Position numbers and translations under genes: made by a program. A DNA stretch of 64,000 bases, taken from NCBI RefSeq assembly GCF_020166495.1, contig NZ_JAINZS010000006.1, positions 186,001 to 250,000 on the forward strand, given 5' to 3'. Below, piece after piece: positions 1 to 8,614 of the stretch. Numbering within the stretch: the stretch's first letter is position 1; each line of letters begins with the position of its first letter. The notes below the pieces were generated by a model that was given only the letters and a program-made list of their open reading frames with translations, had not been told where the DNA came from and did not search any database. Source of the stretch: Robertkochia aurantiaca. GTDB taxonomy: Bacteria; Bacteroidota; Bacteroidia; Flavobacteriales; Flavobacteriaceae.

Positions 1-1
1 T

Positions 2-100
2 TCATTGAAGTGGGCTGCCCGCACCTATGTGGTAGCCGCTATTGGTTCTTTAGCGACACTGCTTTACTGGGCCATGGCTGTTTTTGGTGGCAGAGAGTAA
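2..100 (+). CDS. C-terminal end of a membrane protein (5' truncated by window)
   Basis: Only the last 32 codons are in the window, ending with TAA at 98-100. The frame is open from the window edge and encodes a mostly hydrophobic stretch (TYVVAAIGSLATLLYWAMAV) followed by a short polar tail FGGRE. This fits a C-terminal transmembrane helix. The family cannot be told from this fragment. A strong hairpin terminator follows 22 bp downstream, which supports this being a real gene end. Confidence 0.55.
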   Translation, partial: SLKWAARTYVVAAIGSLATLLYWAMAVFGGRE

Positions 101-122
101 TTCAGGATTATAAAATATATTG

Positions 123-153
123 AAACCGGTAAATTGAATTTACCGGTTTTTTT
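123..153. terminator. Rho-independent terminator between convergent genes
   Basis: An almost perfect hairpin with 13-bp arms (AAACCGGTAAATT and its complement) around a single central base at 123-149 is followed on the + strand by a T run to 153. It ends the upstream + gene. It directly abuts the stop codon of the minus-strand Lrp gene, so it may also serve that gene, although the T run on the minus strand is weaker. Confidence 0.85.
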
Positions 154-622
154 ATACACTGATCTGTCGGTCGATCTGCTGGTTGAGAGATATGAAGGTC
201 TCCGTGCGGGAAACGCCGTCAATGGTCTGTATCTTATGGTTGAGCAGGTTCATCAAATGTTCATTGTCTTTACATAAGATCTTGATCAGAATTGACCAGT
301 TTCCGGTGGTGTAGTGACATTCGAGTACCTCCGGAATCTCCTTGAGCTGTTTCACGGCTTCGGGATTCCGCATGGCCTTATCCAGGTAGATGCCGATAAA
401 GGCCATAGTTGTATAACCCAGCAATCTCGGATTGATCATGAATTTAGAGCCTGTGATCAGGCCGGCCCCCTCAAGCTTTCTCAGACGCTGGTGAATCGCA
501 GCCCCGGAAATACCGATCTTACGCGCTATTTCAAGTATGGGCTTTCGGGCATCGTCCATCAGGTTTCTTAAGATCTCTTTGTCGATACCGTCGATCTCAA
601 CTGTTTCGTTGACAAATTTCAT
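152..622 (-). CDS. Lrp/AsnC family transcriptional regulator
   Basis: This 156-residue protein has the length and order of domains of Lrp/AsnC regulators: an N-terminal winged helix-turn-helix (about residues 10-58, with DARKPILEIARKIGISGAAI) followed by a RAM effector-binding domain (about 72-148). The family acts as amino-acid-responsive dimers or octamers on DNA. It lies 57 bp downstream of the saccharopine dehydrogenase gene on the same strand, so control of amino-acid (possibly lysine) metabolism is a reasonable inference, but the ligand cannot be read from sequence. The start is the ATG at 622. Confidence 0.93.
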   Translation of the reverse strand: MKFVNETVEIDGIDKEILRNLMDDARKPILEIARKIGISGAAIHQRLRKLEGAGLITGSKFMINPRLLGYTTMAFIGIYLDKAMRNPEAVKQLKEIPEVLECHYTTGNWSILIKILCKDNEHLMNLLNHKIQTIDGVSRTETFISLNQQIDRQISV

Positions 623-679
623 ATGTTGATAACGTATTGTAAGTAAAAGTAAGGAAAAAGCTTGAATAATGTTAGCATG

Positions 680-2050
680 CTATCCTGCTACGAAATCGGG
701 ATTATAGCCGAGATATGGCATTTCTTTTTCAACAAAACGAATCCCATGTTCCTCCAATTCATCTAATATGGGGTCATAAAGTTCTTTAATGATCGGAATA
801 TGTACTCCGCTGAGGTCGATCTCCTGGTTGAGGATCTTCAGGGCAGCGATAGCTACAGGTAGTCCCACTGTTTTTGCCATGGCCGTATAGGTGCGGTCTT
901 CACCTATAACCACCAGGCTTGAATCGATCTGCCGTCTTTCGCTCCCGTTCTTGTACCCGAATTTGTGATACATGACGATCATGTCTTTATCGTGATCCTT
1001 TAACGTCCACTTGTCTTCCAGTATCTTTTGAAGGGCCTGGGCGGGGGTGGCATTCGGTATTTCGATTTTCTTTTCTGCGTTGAACAGGTCAAGTTCCTCC
1101 AGTTTTTCCCACATGATATCATCCTGGTCGATCTTCAGGTAATGCCTGAGTTTGAGTTCGACTGAGTCGGTAGGATGGTATGGAAGGAAGGCATTGATAA
1201 AATCACGGTAGCTCATGTTTTCAGAGTCTTCCAGTTCAAAGCTGTCATCGGTCATTCCCAGTTGCACAAACATATTCCAGGCCTTTGAAAAACCGATGCG
1301 TCTCATGGTTCCCCTGTAAAGGGTAAGCGCATCCTGCAATCCGTAAGCTTCCCGGTATTTAAGGGAGTCTCTGTTTGCATAGCCTTCAAACCGCCCATAT
1401 CCCTCTATTTCGAGGAACTCGGTTCTTCTAAACAGCTTGTGATAGGGTATGTATTTGTATTTTCCTTCCTGAATGAACTTAGCCGTTCCGCCTTGTCCGG
1501 CTACAACCACGTTGCGCGGATTCCAGGTGAATTTATAGTTCCATAGGTTATCATCGCTCTCCGGTGCGACCAGCCCACCGGTGAATGATTCGAAAAGCAG
1601 CATCTTTCCTCCTTTTTCCCTGACCTGATCGATCACCCTCATGGCACTCATGTGATCGATTCCCGGGTCTACGCCCATTTCGTTCAGGAATAGTAAGCCT
1701 TTCTCCTTTACCTGTTTGTCAAGAGCAGCCATCTCCGGGCTTACGTAAGAAGCAGTTACCAGGTTCTTATTCAGTTCCAGGCAGTCTTCTGCTATATTGA
1801 TGTGCAGGCGGGCAGGAAGCATTGAGATCACGATGTCGGCCTTTTCTATGATCTTTCTGCGACCTTCCAGATCGAAAATATCGATTTCCTGCAGGGATAC
1901 ATGTTTGTTTTGGGCAGCAAGGGAACGTGCGTTTTCCAGGTTTTTGTCGGCCAGAATGAGATGTAATTGTTCTTTTTCTGCCTTTTCGGTAAGATATTGA
2001 ATAAGATAAGAGGTAGATTTGCCGGTACCAATGATCAGTATGTGTCGCAT
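680..2050 (-). CDS. Saccharopine dehydrogenase family protein (LYS9-like)
   Basis: The 456-residue protein begins with a Rossmann motif (ILIIGTGKSTSYL) and contains the saccharopine dehydrogenase signature region NEMGVDPGIDHMSA at about residue 122-135, followed by the long C-terminal domain of the glutamate-forming (LYS9-like) enzymes. Family members interconvert saccharopine, NAD(P)+ and water with glutamate and 2-aminoadipate semialdehyde. In bacteria this belongs either to lysine breakdown or to related amine or carboxynorspermidine chemistry, so the exact substrate is an inference. The divergent upstream space (2051-2115) must hold promoters for this gene and for the DUF423 gene. Confidence 0.88.
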   Translation of the reverse strand: MRHILIIGTGKSTSYLIQYLTEKAEKEQLHLILADKNLENARSLAAQNKHVSLQEIDIFDLEGRRKIIEKADIVISMLPARLHINIAEDCLELNKNLVTASYVSPEMAALDKQVKEKGLLFLNEMGVDPGIDHMSAMRVIDQVREKGGKMLLFESFTGGLVAPESDDNLWNYKFTWNPRNVVVAGQGGTAKFIQEGKYKYIPYHKLFRRTEFLEIEGYGRFEGYANRDSLKYREAYGLQDALTLYRGTMRRIGFSKAWNMFVQLGMTDDSFELEDSENMSYRDFINAFLPYHPTDSVELKLRHYLKIDQDDIMWEKLEELDLFNAEKKIEIPNATPAQALQKILEDKWTLKDHDKDMIVMYHKFGYKNGSERRQIDSSLVVIGEDRTYTAMAKTVGLPVAIAALKILNQEIDLSGVHIPIIKELYDPILDELEEHGIRFVEKEMPYLGYNPDFVAG

Positions 2051-2115
2051 AAATAGATTTATTTAACACGAATGTATAAAAATGTTATTTCTATAACAAT
2101 AATTCTTTATTTACT

Positions 2116-2502
2116 ATGGAAAGATCACTCTTAATCGCCGGGGGTATACTCGGTATGCTATCGGTTATCATCGGGGCTTTTGGAGCACATGCCCTTAAGG
2201 CAGCTCTTGATACAGAGGCACTCAAAAGTTTTGAAACGGGAGTAAAGTATCAGATGTATCATGCTCTTTTTCTGATGCTGGTAGCACAGGTGCAGTTGCT
2301 GACTCCCGGGGCCAAACAATGGATTTTTTACCTGGTCATTATCGGAGTGCTCTTGTTTTCAGGATCTATTTACCTGCTCACCACCACGCCTGTAACGGGT
2401 ATCAACATTAAAAAATTCGGTTTTATAACCCCTATTGGAGGAACCATGTTGATCGTTGCCTGGGGGGTATTCCTTTTTCAGTTATTCACCGGGAAAAAAT
2501 AA
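2116..2502 (+). CDS. DUF423 family small integral membrane protein
   Basis: The 128-residue protein starts with the typical DUF423 pattern (a first helix ending in IGAFGAHALK, then a conserved KSFETGVKYQMYHAL stretch) and has about four hydrophobic segments. DUF423 proteins are widespread inner-membrane proteins with no proven function. The gene is transcribed divergently from saccharopine dehydrogenase and is followed 72 bp later by pckA, which has its own promoter. Confidence 0.9.
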   Translation: MERSLLIAGGILGMLSVIIGAFGAHALKAALDTEALKSFETGVKYQMYHALFLMLVAQVQLLTPGAKQWIFYLVIIGVLLFSGSIYLLTTTPVTGINIKKFGFITPIGGTMLIVAWGVFLFQLFTGKK

Positions 2503-2514
2503 TCTACTCAAACG

Positions 2515-2542
2515 TTGTAGTTCTGAATTTTTCATACATTTG
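2515..2542 (+). promoter_or_regulatory. Bacteroidota-type promoter of pckA
   Basis: TACATTTG at 2535-2542 matches the TAnnTTTG -7 consensus of Bacteroidota sigma-ABfr promoters. A TTG at 2515-2517 sits at about the distance expected for the -33 element. The resulting leader to the pckA ATG would be about 25-30 nt. Confidence 0.65.
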
Positions 2543-2574
2543 CTTCAAGAAATTCTAGCACTAAAAGCAAATTT

Positions 2575-4182
2575 ATGTTGGACAAAACCATAAGTACGAA
2601 AACGATTTCGTTAAAAGATTATGGAATTCTCGATGCTGAGGTCAAATATCAGTTGGATCCTCAGGAATTACACGAAATTACAGTGAGTAAGGGGATGGGT
2701 GAAACGGTATCGTCAGGTGCCCTTGCGATTAACACGGGTGAATTTACAGGACGGTCTCCAAAAGACCGTTTCATCGTAAAAGATGATGTAACCAAAGACC
2801 AGGTTTGGTGGGGAAATATCAATATCCCCTTCGACCCTCAAAAGTTTGATGATCTGTATGACAAGGTAGTCGCCTACCTGAGTGGTAAGGAGCTCTTTGT
2901 AAGAGATTGTTATGCCTGTGCTCATGAAGATTATCGCATGAACATCAGGGTGGTCAATGAATACCCCTGGAGTAACCTCTTTGCGTATAACATGTTTCTC
3001 AGGCCTGATGAGTCTGAACTGGAAGATTTTGATCCGGAGTGGACGGTGATCAATGCCCCCGGATTTATGGCAGACCCTGAAACCGATGGTACCCGCCAGC
3101 ACAACTTTGCCATTCTTAACTTCAGCAGGAAGATTGCGCTTATTGGTGGAACCGGGTATACCGGTGAGATCAAAAAGGGTATATTCTCAGCGCTGAACTT
3201 TATACTCCCCGTAGATAAGAACACCCTTCCTATGCATTGCAGTGCCAATGTAGGTGAAGAAGGTGATACTTCGATTTTCTTCGGACTATCGGGTACGGGA
3301 AAGACGACCCTCTCTGCAGATCCGGACCGCAAGCTTATCGGCGATGATGAACACGGTTGGACGGCAGATGATGAGATCTTCAATTTCGAAGGTGGTTGCT
3401 ATGCAAAAGTGATCAACCTTAGCAGGGAAAATGAGCCTGATATCTACGACGCCATAAAACCCGGTGCCATTCTGGAGAACGTCATCACTAACGAAGACGG
3501 AGAAGTTGATTTTACTGATACTTCCATCACACAAAATACAAGGGTTAGTTATCCGATCTATCATATCAATAATATCAAGGAACCCAGTGTCGGAAAGGAT
3601 CCGAAGAATATATTTTTCCTTACCGCTGATGCGTTTGGGGTTTTACCTCCCATTTCGAAGCTGACGCCCGGCCAGGCAGCTTATCATTTTATTTCGGGTT
3701 ATACCGCAAAGGTGGCTGGTACTGAAGCCGGAGTCGATGAGCCCGTGCCTTCTTTTTCAGCTTGTTTTGGTGCGCCTTTCATGCCATTGCACCCTACACG
3801 GTACGCAGAAATGCTCAGTAAGAAGATGAAAGAAGCCAATGTAAACGTATGGCTGGTCAATACCGGTTGGACCGGAGGGCCTTATGGGGTAGGAAGCCGC
3901 ATGAAGCTGAAGTACACCCGGGCGATGATCGCTGCAGCCATGGAGGGTAAACTGGGAGAGTATTCGAAGGAAGATTATCATATACATTCGGTTTTTGGTG
4001 TGGCTCAACCACGAACCTGCCCGAATGTTCCTACCGAAGTACTCAGTCCGCGACAAACCTGGAACAATGATGAGGCTTATTATAAAAAAGCACATCAGCT
4101 GGCTGATGCCTTTAAAGAGAATTTCAAAAAGTTCGAAGATTACGCTAATGATGAAATACGGGCCGGAGGTCCGTTGGTGTAA
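2575..4182 (+). CDS. pckA: Phosphoenolpyruvate carboxykinase (ATP)
   Basis: The 535-residue length and motifs are those of ATP-dependent PEPCK, which converts oxaloacetate and ATP to PEP, CO2 and ADP at the entry to gluconeogenesis. Visible are the substrate loop RSPKDRF (60-66), GGTGYTGEIKKG (191-202), the P-loop GLSGTGKT (237-244), and the following Asp-rich metal-binding stretch DDEHGW (257-262). Replication of the usual family length suggests an intact enzyme. It has its own promoter upstream and a strong hairpin downstream, so it is probably monocistronic. Confidence 0.97.
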   Translation: MLDKTISTKTISLKDYGILDAEVKYQLDPQELHEITVSKGMGETVSSGALAINTGEFTGRSPKDRFIVKDDVTKDQVWWGNINIPFDPQKFDDLYDKVVAYLSGKELFVRDCYACAHEDYRMNIRVVNEYPWSNLFAYNMFLRPDESELEDFDPEWTVINAPGFMADPETDGTRQHNFAILNFSRKIALIGGTGYTGEIKKGIFSALNFILPVDKNTLPMHCSANVGEEGDTSIFFGLSGTGKTTLSADPDRKLIGDDEHGWTADDEIFNFEGGCYAKVINLSRENEPDIYDAIKPGAILENVITNEDGEVDFTDTSITQNTRVSYPIYHINNIKEPSVGKDPKNIFFLTADAFGVLPPISKLTPGQAAYHFISGYTAKVAGTEAGVDEPVPSFSACFGAPFMPLHPTRYAEMLSKKMKEANVNVWLVNTGWTGGPYGVGSRMKLKYTRAMIAAAMEGKLGEYSKEDYHIHSVFGVAQPRTCPNVPTEVLSPRQTWNNDEAYYKKAHQLADAFKENFKKFEDYANDEIRAGGPLV

Positions 4183-4239
4183 CAATAAAGGAGGAGCAAA
4201 CAGCCTCCTGCGCTTGCCAAATAGTTAGTTAAATGAAAG

Positions 4240-4276
4240 AGCCGCTCTGTTTCCTGCAGAGTGGCTTCTTCTTTTT
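4240..4276 (+). terminator. Terminator of pckA
   Basis: AGCCGCTCTG (4240-4249) pairs with CAGAGTGGCT (4257-4266) across a 7-nt loop, with one G-U pair, and is followed by a T/C-rich tail (4266-4276). It lies 57 bp after the pckA stop. The longest open frame of the next gene would begin inside this hairpin (4233), which argues for a later start of that gene. Confidence 0.75.
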
Positions 4277-4306
4277 AAGAACTGCTGAGGGACAGGGAAT
4301 TTTGGC

Positions 4307-4314
4307 TAATTTTG
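4307..4314 (+). promoter_or_regulatory. -7 promoter box of sua5
   Basis: TAATTTTG matches TAnnTTTG exactly and lies between the pckA terminator and the Sua5 coding region. The ATG at 4317 is only 2 nt further on, while the ATG at 4350 would leave a normal leader of roughly 30 nt. Confidence 0.5.
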
Positions 4315-4349
4315 CGATGGCCGTCCTGCACGGCACAGAAATAAGTCAT

Positions 4350-5318
4350 ATGGCCATTATAGATAAGGATATTGAAAAGGCGGCAGCCTTACTGCTACAG
4401 AACCAGGTGGTGGCGATTCCCACTGAAACGGTATACGGACTCGCAGGAAACGCCCTGAATGAAGAAGCCGTTTCACGTATTTACCAGGTAAAGAACCGCC
4501 CGGCTACCAATCCGCTTATCATGCATATCAAGGGCAAGGAAGAAATAGATACCTATGCTCATGATGTACCACAGGTAATATATGACCTCGCCGACCGGTT
4601 CTGGCCGGGACCTCTAACTGTGCTATTGCCCAAAAGATCGGTGGTTCCCGATACAACCACTTCCGGATCAGATAAGGTAGCTTTGCGAATGCCGGGTCAT
4701 CCGTTGACTTTGGAACTGTTGAAAAGCCTGCCTTTTCCCCTGGCCGCTCCAAGTGCAAATCCTTTTGGATACATCAGTCCTACACGCCCGGAACATGTAC
4801 AACAACAAATAGGAGAGCGTATCGAGATGATACTCGATGGAGGTGCTTGTGAAAGTGGAGTCGAATCTACCATAGTCGGCGTGGAAGGTGATACGGTTCT
4901 TATTTACAGGCTTGGCTATATTACTGCTGACGATATAAAGCGCGTGTTGCCTGAAGGGTATCAGGTGGCCCTGAATACCGATAGCAAACCGGTAGCTCCC
5001 GGGATGCTTCCTTATCATTATTCGCCCAATACGCCTTTGTTTCTTTTTGATGATATAGCAGAGGTGCGCAACAAGCTTACCAATGACCGCACAGGGCTTA
5101 TCAGGTTTTCACATGCCACCGCGGGTCATCAGCCTCAGGTGGTGCTCAGTCAGAAGGGTGATCTGAAAGAGGCGGCAAGAAAGCTTTATGCCAGCCTGAT
5201 CGATCTCGATGACCGTAAACTTGCGGCCATTTACTGCGAACGATTTCCTGAGACCGGCCTGGGACATACCCTTAATGAAAGACTTCAGAAGGCCTCCAGC
5301 AAGAAGCCTGATTCCTGA
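4350..5318 (+). CDS. sua5: L-threonylcarbamoyladenylate synthase, Sua5 type
   Basis: This enzyme makes threonylcarbamoyl-AMP from threonine, bicarbonate and ATP for the t6A37 modification of ANN-decoding tRNAs. The YrdC-like domain is clear (VAIPTETVYGLAGNA close to the N terminus, then VKNRPATNPL), and the C-terminal Sua5 domain follows a linker with the family motif APGMLPYHYSPNTPL. The start is set at 4350 (322 residues) because an upstream frame to 4233 runs into the pckA terminator and a TAnnTTTG box lies at 4307-4314. The ATG at 4317 is an alternative giving 11 more residues and a leaderless message. Confidence 0.93.
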   Translation: MAIIDKDIEKAAALLLQNQVVAIPTETVYGLAGNALNEEAVSRIYQVKNRPATNPLIMHIKGKEEIDTYAHDVPQVIYDLADRFWPGPLTVLLPKRSVVPDTTTSGSDKVALRMPGHPLTLELLKSLPFPLAAPSANPFGYISPTRPEHVQQQIGERIEMILDGGACESGVESTIVGVEGDTVLIYRLGYITADDIKRVLPEGYQVALNTDSKPVAPGMLPYHYSPNTPLFLFDDIAEVRNKLTNDRTGLIRFSHATAGHQPQVVLSQKGDLKEAARKLYASLIDLDDRKLAAIYCERFPETGLGHTLNERLQKASSKKPDS

Positions 5319-5343
5319 TGGTTGGTTCTCGTATATAAAAAAA

Positions 5344-5367
5344 GGCCGCTGAATGCGGCCATTTTCT
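5344..5367. terminator. Bidirectional terminator between sua5 and hemD
   Basis: GGCCGC (5344-5349) and GCGGCC (5355-5360) form a hairpin with a 5-nt loop, with an A run on its left and a T-rich tail on its right. It therefore can end transcription from both sides. It sits between the convergent sua5 and hemD-like genes. Confidence 0.8.
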
Positions 5368-5388
5368 TTATGTGTAAGTGTATGTGAT

Positions 5389-6135
5389 TTATTTTTTGTT
5401 CACTTTGGCGATATACTTTTCCAATGCCATTGTCATGGAAGGTGTATCGGGGGTCGGAGCTTCGATATCGATTCGCAGACCCGCCTGAGTGGCAGCCTTC
5501 ACAGTGGTATTCCCGAAAACAGCGATACGGGTATCATTCTGTTCGAAATCAGGGAAATTCTTCATGAGCGACTCTATTCCTGACGGACTGAAAAACACAA
5601 GTATATCATAATATACGTTTCTCAGGTCAGACAGGTCGCTGATCACGGTTTTATAAAGAATGGCTCTTTTCCAATCAACCTTGAGTTCATTAAGAATTTC
5701 CGGTACTGAAGGCTTCAGCACATCTGATGAAGGTAAAAGAAATTTCTCGTCCTTATATTTTTTGATCAGTGGAGCCAGGTCCTGGAATGTGCGTTTCCCT
5801 ACATAGATCTTACGCTTGCGGTATACTACATATTTCTGCAGGTAATAGGCGACAGCCTCAGACTGGCAAAAGTATTTCATGGTATCAGGAACCTTGAAGC
5901 GCATTTCTTCGGCTATCCTGAAAAAGTGATCGACCGCATTTCTGCTGGTCAGAATGATAGCAGTGTACTGATTGAGGTCGATCTTTTGTTGCCTCACCTC
6001 TTTTGCTTCCACGCCTTCGACATGAATAAATGGACGAAAATCAACTTTAATCTTTTGTTTTTCAACAAGTCTTGAATAAGGTGAATTTTCCACTTTAGGC
6101 TCGGGCTGGGAAACTAAGATGGTCTTAACTTTCAT
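5389..6135 (-). CDS. hemD: Uroporphyrinogen-III synthase (HemD family)
   Basis: The 248-residue protein has the two-lobed, weakly conserved HemD pattern: a mid-protein ILTSRNAVDHFF segment where the first lobe ends, a VFFSPSGIESLMKNF segment in the second lobe, and the C-terminal AVFGNTTVKAATQAGL typical of the family. The enzyme cyclises hydroxymethylbilane to uroporphyrinogen III in haem synthesis. The neighbouring DUF4271 membrane-protein gene lies 14 bp upstream on the same strand, a pairing common in Bacteroidota. Sequence divergence is normal in this family, so the assignment rests on pattern and context. Confidence 0.85.
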   Translation of the reverse strand: MKVKTILVSQPEPKVENSPYSRLVEKQKIKVDFRPFIHVEGVEAKEVRQQKIDLNQYTAIILTSRNAVDHFFRIAEEMRFKVPDTMKYFCQSEAVAYYLQKYVVYRKRKIYVGKRTFQDLAPLIKKYKDEKFLLPSSDVLKPSVPEILNELKVDWKRAILYKTVISDLSDLRNVYYDILVFFSPSGIESLMKNFPDFEQNDTRIAVFGNTTVKAATQAGLRIDIEAPTPDTPSMTMALEKYIAKVNKK

Positions 6136-6149
6136 AGGGTTCTATTAGT

Positions 6150-6806
6150 TTAAGCCTTATCTAAAAATAAAAATTTGATCAAAATTAAATAAGGGGCTAT
6201 TTCTAGCGCGCAAAGATACAAAATAAAATAAAAAACGTGCCTGGAAATTGATTTTTGATGATTTCGTAAAGTGAGTCCTAAAGTCAAGATATTTAGGCAG
6301 ATAAATGCAATAATCCCTCCTGAAATTATGAATTTATCATTCAGCTCGCTATACAGATAAAAGGCTGAAAATGGGAGCATGATCAGGGCCAGAAGATTGC
6401 GATAAGTAAGCTTGTGAAACTGATAGCTCTCTGCAAATGAGCTGATACTGAAGATGGCTGCAATGGTCTTTTCAAGGTAGGTTTTAAACAGGATGAAAAG
6501 CATCAGAAATGCGATGATCATGAGCGGACCGTAGGCAATGCTGATATCGAAATAATCAAGGCAGCAATAGAAAAAGAGGCCGAAACTGACCACCTGTGCC
6601 AGGAAAAGCAGGAGATTGAACCGATCGCTTACGGTAGAGCTTTCCTTGCTGTACAATTTCAAAAAACGATAGGAAAGAAAAAGGCCTATGAATGAATTGA
6701 ACTTGCTTTCGTTACTGCTCTTGGCAACTGCTATCAGGACCAGAGCTCCAACCAGAAGCAGGGTTTCAAGGGTGTGTGGTTCTATGTGCCGTATTGCCGG
6801 ATTCAT
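6150..6806 (-). CDS. DUF4271 integral membrane protein
   Basis: This 218-residue protein contains about six or seven hydrophobic segments and the conserved KTYLEKTIAAIF and SYQFHKLTYRNLLALIMLPF stretches of DUF4271, a Bacteroidota-restricted family of unknown function. The start codon overlaps the stop of the upstream glycosyltransferase gene by 4 nt (ATGA), and the hemD-like gene follows after 14 bp, so the three genes look like one transcription unit. No catalytic motif is visible. Confidence 0.85.
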   Translation of the reverse strand: MNPAIRHIEPHTLETLLLVGALVLIAVAKSSNESKFNSFIGLFLSYRFLKLYSKESSTVSDRFNLLLFLAQVVSFGLFFYCCLDYFDISIAYGPLMIIAFLMLFILFKTYLEKTIAAIFSISSFAESYQFHKLTYRNLLALIMLPFSAFYLYSELNDKFIISGGIIAFICLNILTLGLTLRNHQKSISRHVFYFILYLCALEIAPYLILIKFLFLDKA

Positions 6807-8485
6807 CTTACGGTATACTTTATGAGATTACCCTGAAAGCCTGCAGGAAACCCTAACTCTGCGATGCCAAATCTGAGAAATGCCGTTTCTTCGGGTACAG
6901 TTGATCCCTTAGGAAGCAGTGTAAAGGCTTTGCTTTCGCCGGGATTTAGTATGCCATCTCCTTCCGGGCTGACCGGGATAGACCGTATCGGGGTCTGGTA
7001 CTGATTCAGGGCAACGAGCTGAATGTTGAGATCGCTGAGATTTACGGAGCGGTCGTACGGATTGGATACCACTGCCTCAAAGCTTTCAGGCAGGGATCCA
7101 TTCGACCCTTCTGCCTCTTTGCTTTCGGTTACGAACTGAATTTTTTTATGGCTCTTAAAGTTAGTTATGACGGGGCCCTTCCAAATCGCATTTCTGAAAT
7201 CTCTTTTCACGCCTATCATGCTGTCAAGAGACACGCGTCGGCTCAGGAGTACCACCTCACGTCCCTGCAATGCGAATTCACTGCTGTCAAGGTCATACTG
7301 GTTTTTTCTGAAGTGCATATCATTGAAAGAGACCGCCTCGGCTTGTGCGTAATAACCATACATGCTGGCATCACGGTATGAATTATGAAAGATGACCGGC
7401 AGCTCACCTGCCTGAGCTTTCAGTTCGCCGGTCCATTCTTTATTATGATGTGTTTCGAATGGGAAGAAGGATAAAGAAGGGAAGGCGATGGCTAGTCGTA
7501 CGTAAAATAATATGATGACCGCTGCCAGACTGGTTCTCCAGAGCCATTTTCGATATCTGAGATGATCATAGGCATATCTGAAGCCAAAATAAATAAGGGG
7601 AAAGTACAACAGGTTCACCCATTGGGCCTGGGTTCTTCTTGAGAAGCTGGAGATCAGGAAAAAGACAAAGACCCCGTACCCCAGAAACCTCAGAGCTCTG
7701 TCGAATGCTTCTTTTCCCGGTTTTTTGAAAAACGCCCAGTATACCAAAGGAAAACTGAGACCGCCTATCGCGATGCAGTTCAACAGGTAATGCAGGGTAT
7801 ATTCGACTTTATAGCGGTTATTGGCGCGTTCTATGAGATGGTAGCGTACAGGGGCGAAATCATTTTCTATCAGCCACCAGAGATGGGGCAGATAGAGGGC
7901 AAGTGAAAGTGCTATGGCTGCCCAGAATTTGGACTTCCCAAGTATTTTAAGGTTTGAAAGTATCACCAGGCCTATCAACAAAACTCCGTGATATTTGCTG
8001 TACATCACCCCGGCCATGGCAATGGCGAGACAGATAACAGCTATTCGGTCTTCGGTTTGCAGGAACCTTTTGTAGCCGTACAGGAAAAGTGCGGCAAAGA
8101 ATAATAATGGGGTATCGGGAACCATAAAGAAGCCGTAGGCAGCAAGCAACGCCTGACTGCTAATAAAAAAGACGAACAGCCAGATATATTTGTATTTTCG
8201 TTCGTCATCAAAGAGTTTCCAGATCAGAAATACAGTGGCGCTGTAGAGAAAAGGAGCCAGTAGCCTGATGCCTGTTTCTGCTTCAGAGAAAAGCCTTCCC
8301 AGCCATACCATAAAAGCGGTCATGGGAGGGTGATCAAAATACCCCCAGCTGAGGTTTTCAGAGAAATACCAGTAGTAGGCTTCATCGAACAAAAGTTCTG
8401 TGATGCCTGTTTGTACCAGGTTAACCAGGGTGGCAATCATCAGGAAGCCGTAGAGAATGAATTCGGCAGATTTCTTCGTGGGCAT
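6803..8485 (-). CDS. Glycosyltransferase family 39 (PMT/ArnT-like) membrane protein
   Basis: The 560-residue protein has roughly ten to twelve transmembrane segments in the first 360 residues, then a soluble C-terminal part. The early loop carries FDEAYYWYFSENLSWGYFDH, the acidic motif of PMT/ArnT-type enzymes that transfer a sugar from a polyprenyl phosphate donor at the outer face of the inner membrane. The divergent neighbour at 8615 is a DPM1-like synthase that could make such a donor, so the two may act together in protein or envelope glycosylation. The acceptor is not predictable. Confidence 0.87.
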   Translation of the reverse strand: MPTKKSAEFILYGFLMIATLVNLVQTGITELLFDEAYYWYFSENLSWGYFDHPPMTAFMVWLGRLFSEAETGIRLLAPFLYSATVFLIWKLFDDERKYKYIWLFVFFISSQALLAAYGFFMVPDTPLLFFAALFLYGYKRFLQTEDRIAVICLAIAMAGVMYSKYHGVLLIGLVILSNLKILGKSKFWAAIALSLALYLPHLWWLIENDFAPVRYHLIERANNRYKVEYTLHYLLNCIAIGGLSFPLVYWAFFKKPGKEAFDRALRFLGYGVFVFFLISSFSRRTQAQWVNLLYFPLIYFGFRYAYDHLRYRKWLWRTSLAAVIILFYVRLAIAFPSLSFFPFETHHNKEWTGELKAQAGELPVIFHNSYRDASMYGYYAQAEAVSFNDMHFRKNQYDLDSSEFALQGREVVLLSRRVSLDSMIGVKRDFRNAIWKGPVITNFKSHKKIQFVTESKEAEGSNGSLPESFEAVVSNPYDRSVNLSDLNIQLVALNQYQTPIRSIPVSPEGDGILNPGESKAFTLLPKGSTVPEETAFLRFGIAELGFPAGFQGNLIKYTVR

Positions 8486-8586
8486 TTAACGCTTTTTAAG
8501 GGCAAAAGTACTCATTCTGACGTAATGGAAATCAGCTGAGGCTGTTGAAATTTTTAATTATGTAAGCCTTTACAGTGTATTAATGT

Positions 8587-8594
8587 TATTTTTG
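8587..8594 (+). promoter_or_regulatory. -7 promoter box of the polyprenol-mannose synthase gene
   Basis: TATTTTTG matches TAnnTTTG. It overlaps a possible GTG start at 8594, which makes the ATG at 8615 the better start, with about 15 nt of leader. Confidence 0.55.
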
Positions 8595-8614
8595 TGACGC
8601 AAATAATAACCGGA

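Noticed and set aside
2713-3102. Minus-strand frame inside pckA and similar antisense frames elsewhere
   Set aside because: They lie wholly inside strongly conserved genes and show no recognisable protein features.
4233-4349. Longer N terminus of Sua5
   Set aside because: It would start inside the pckA terminator hairpin and contains the promoter box; family members start near the chosen ATG.
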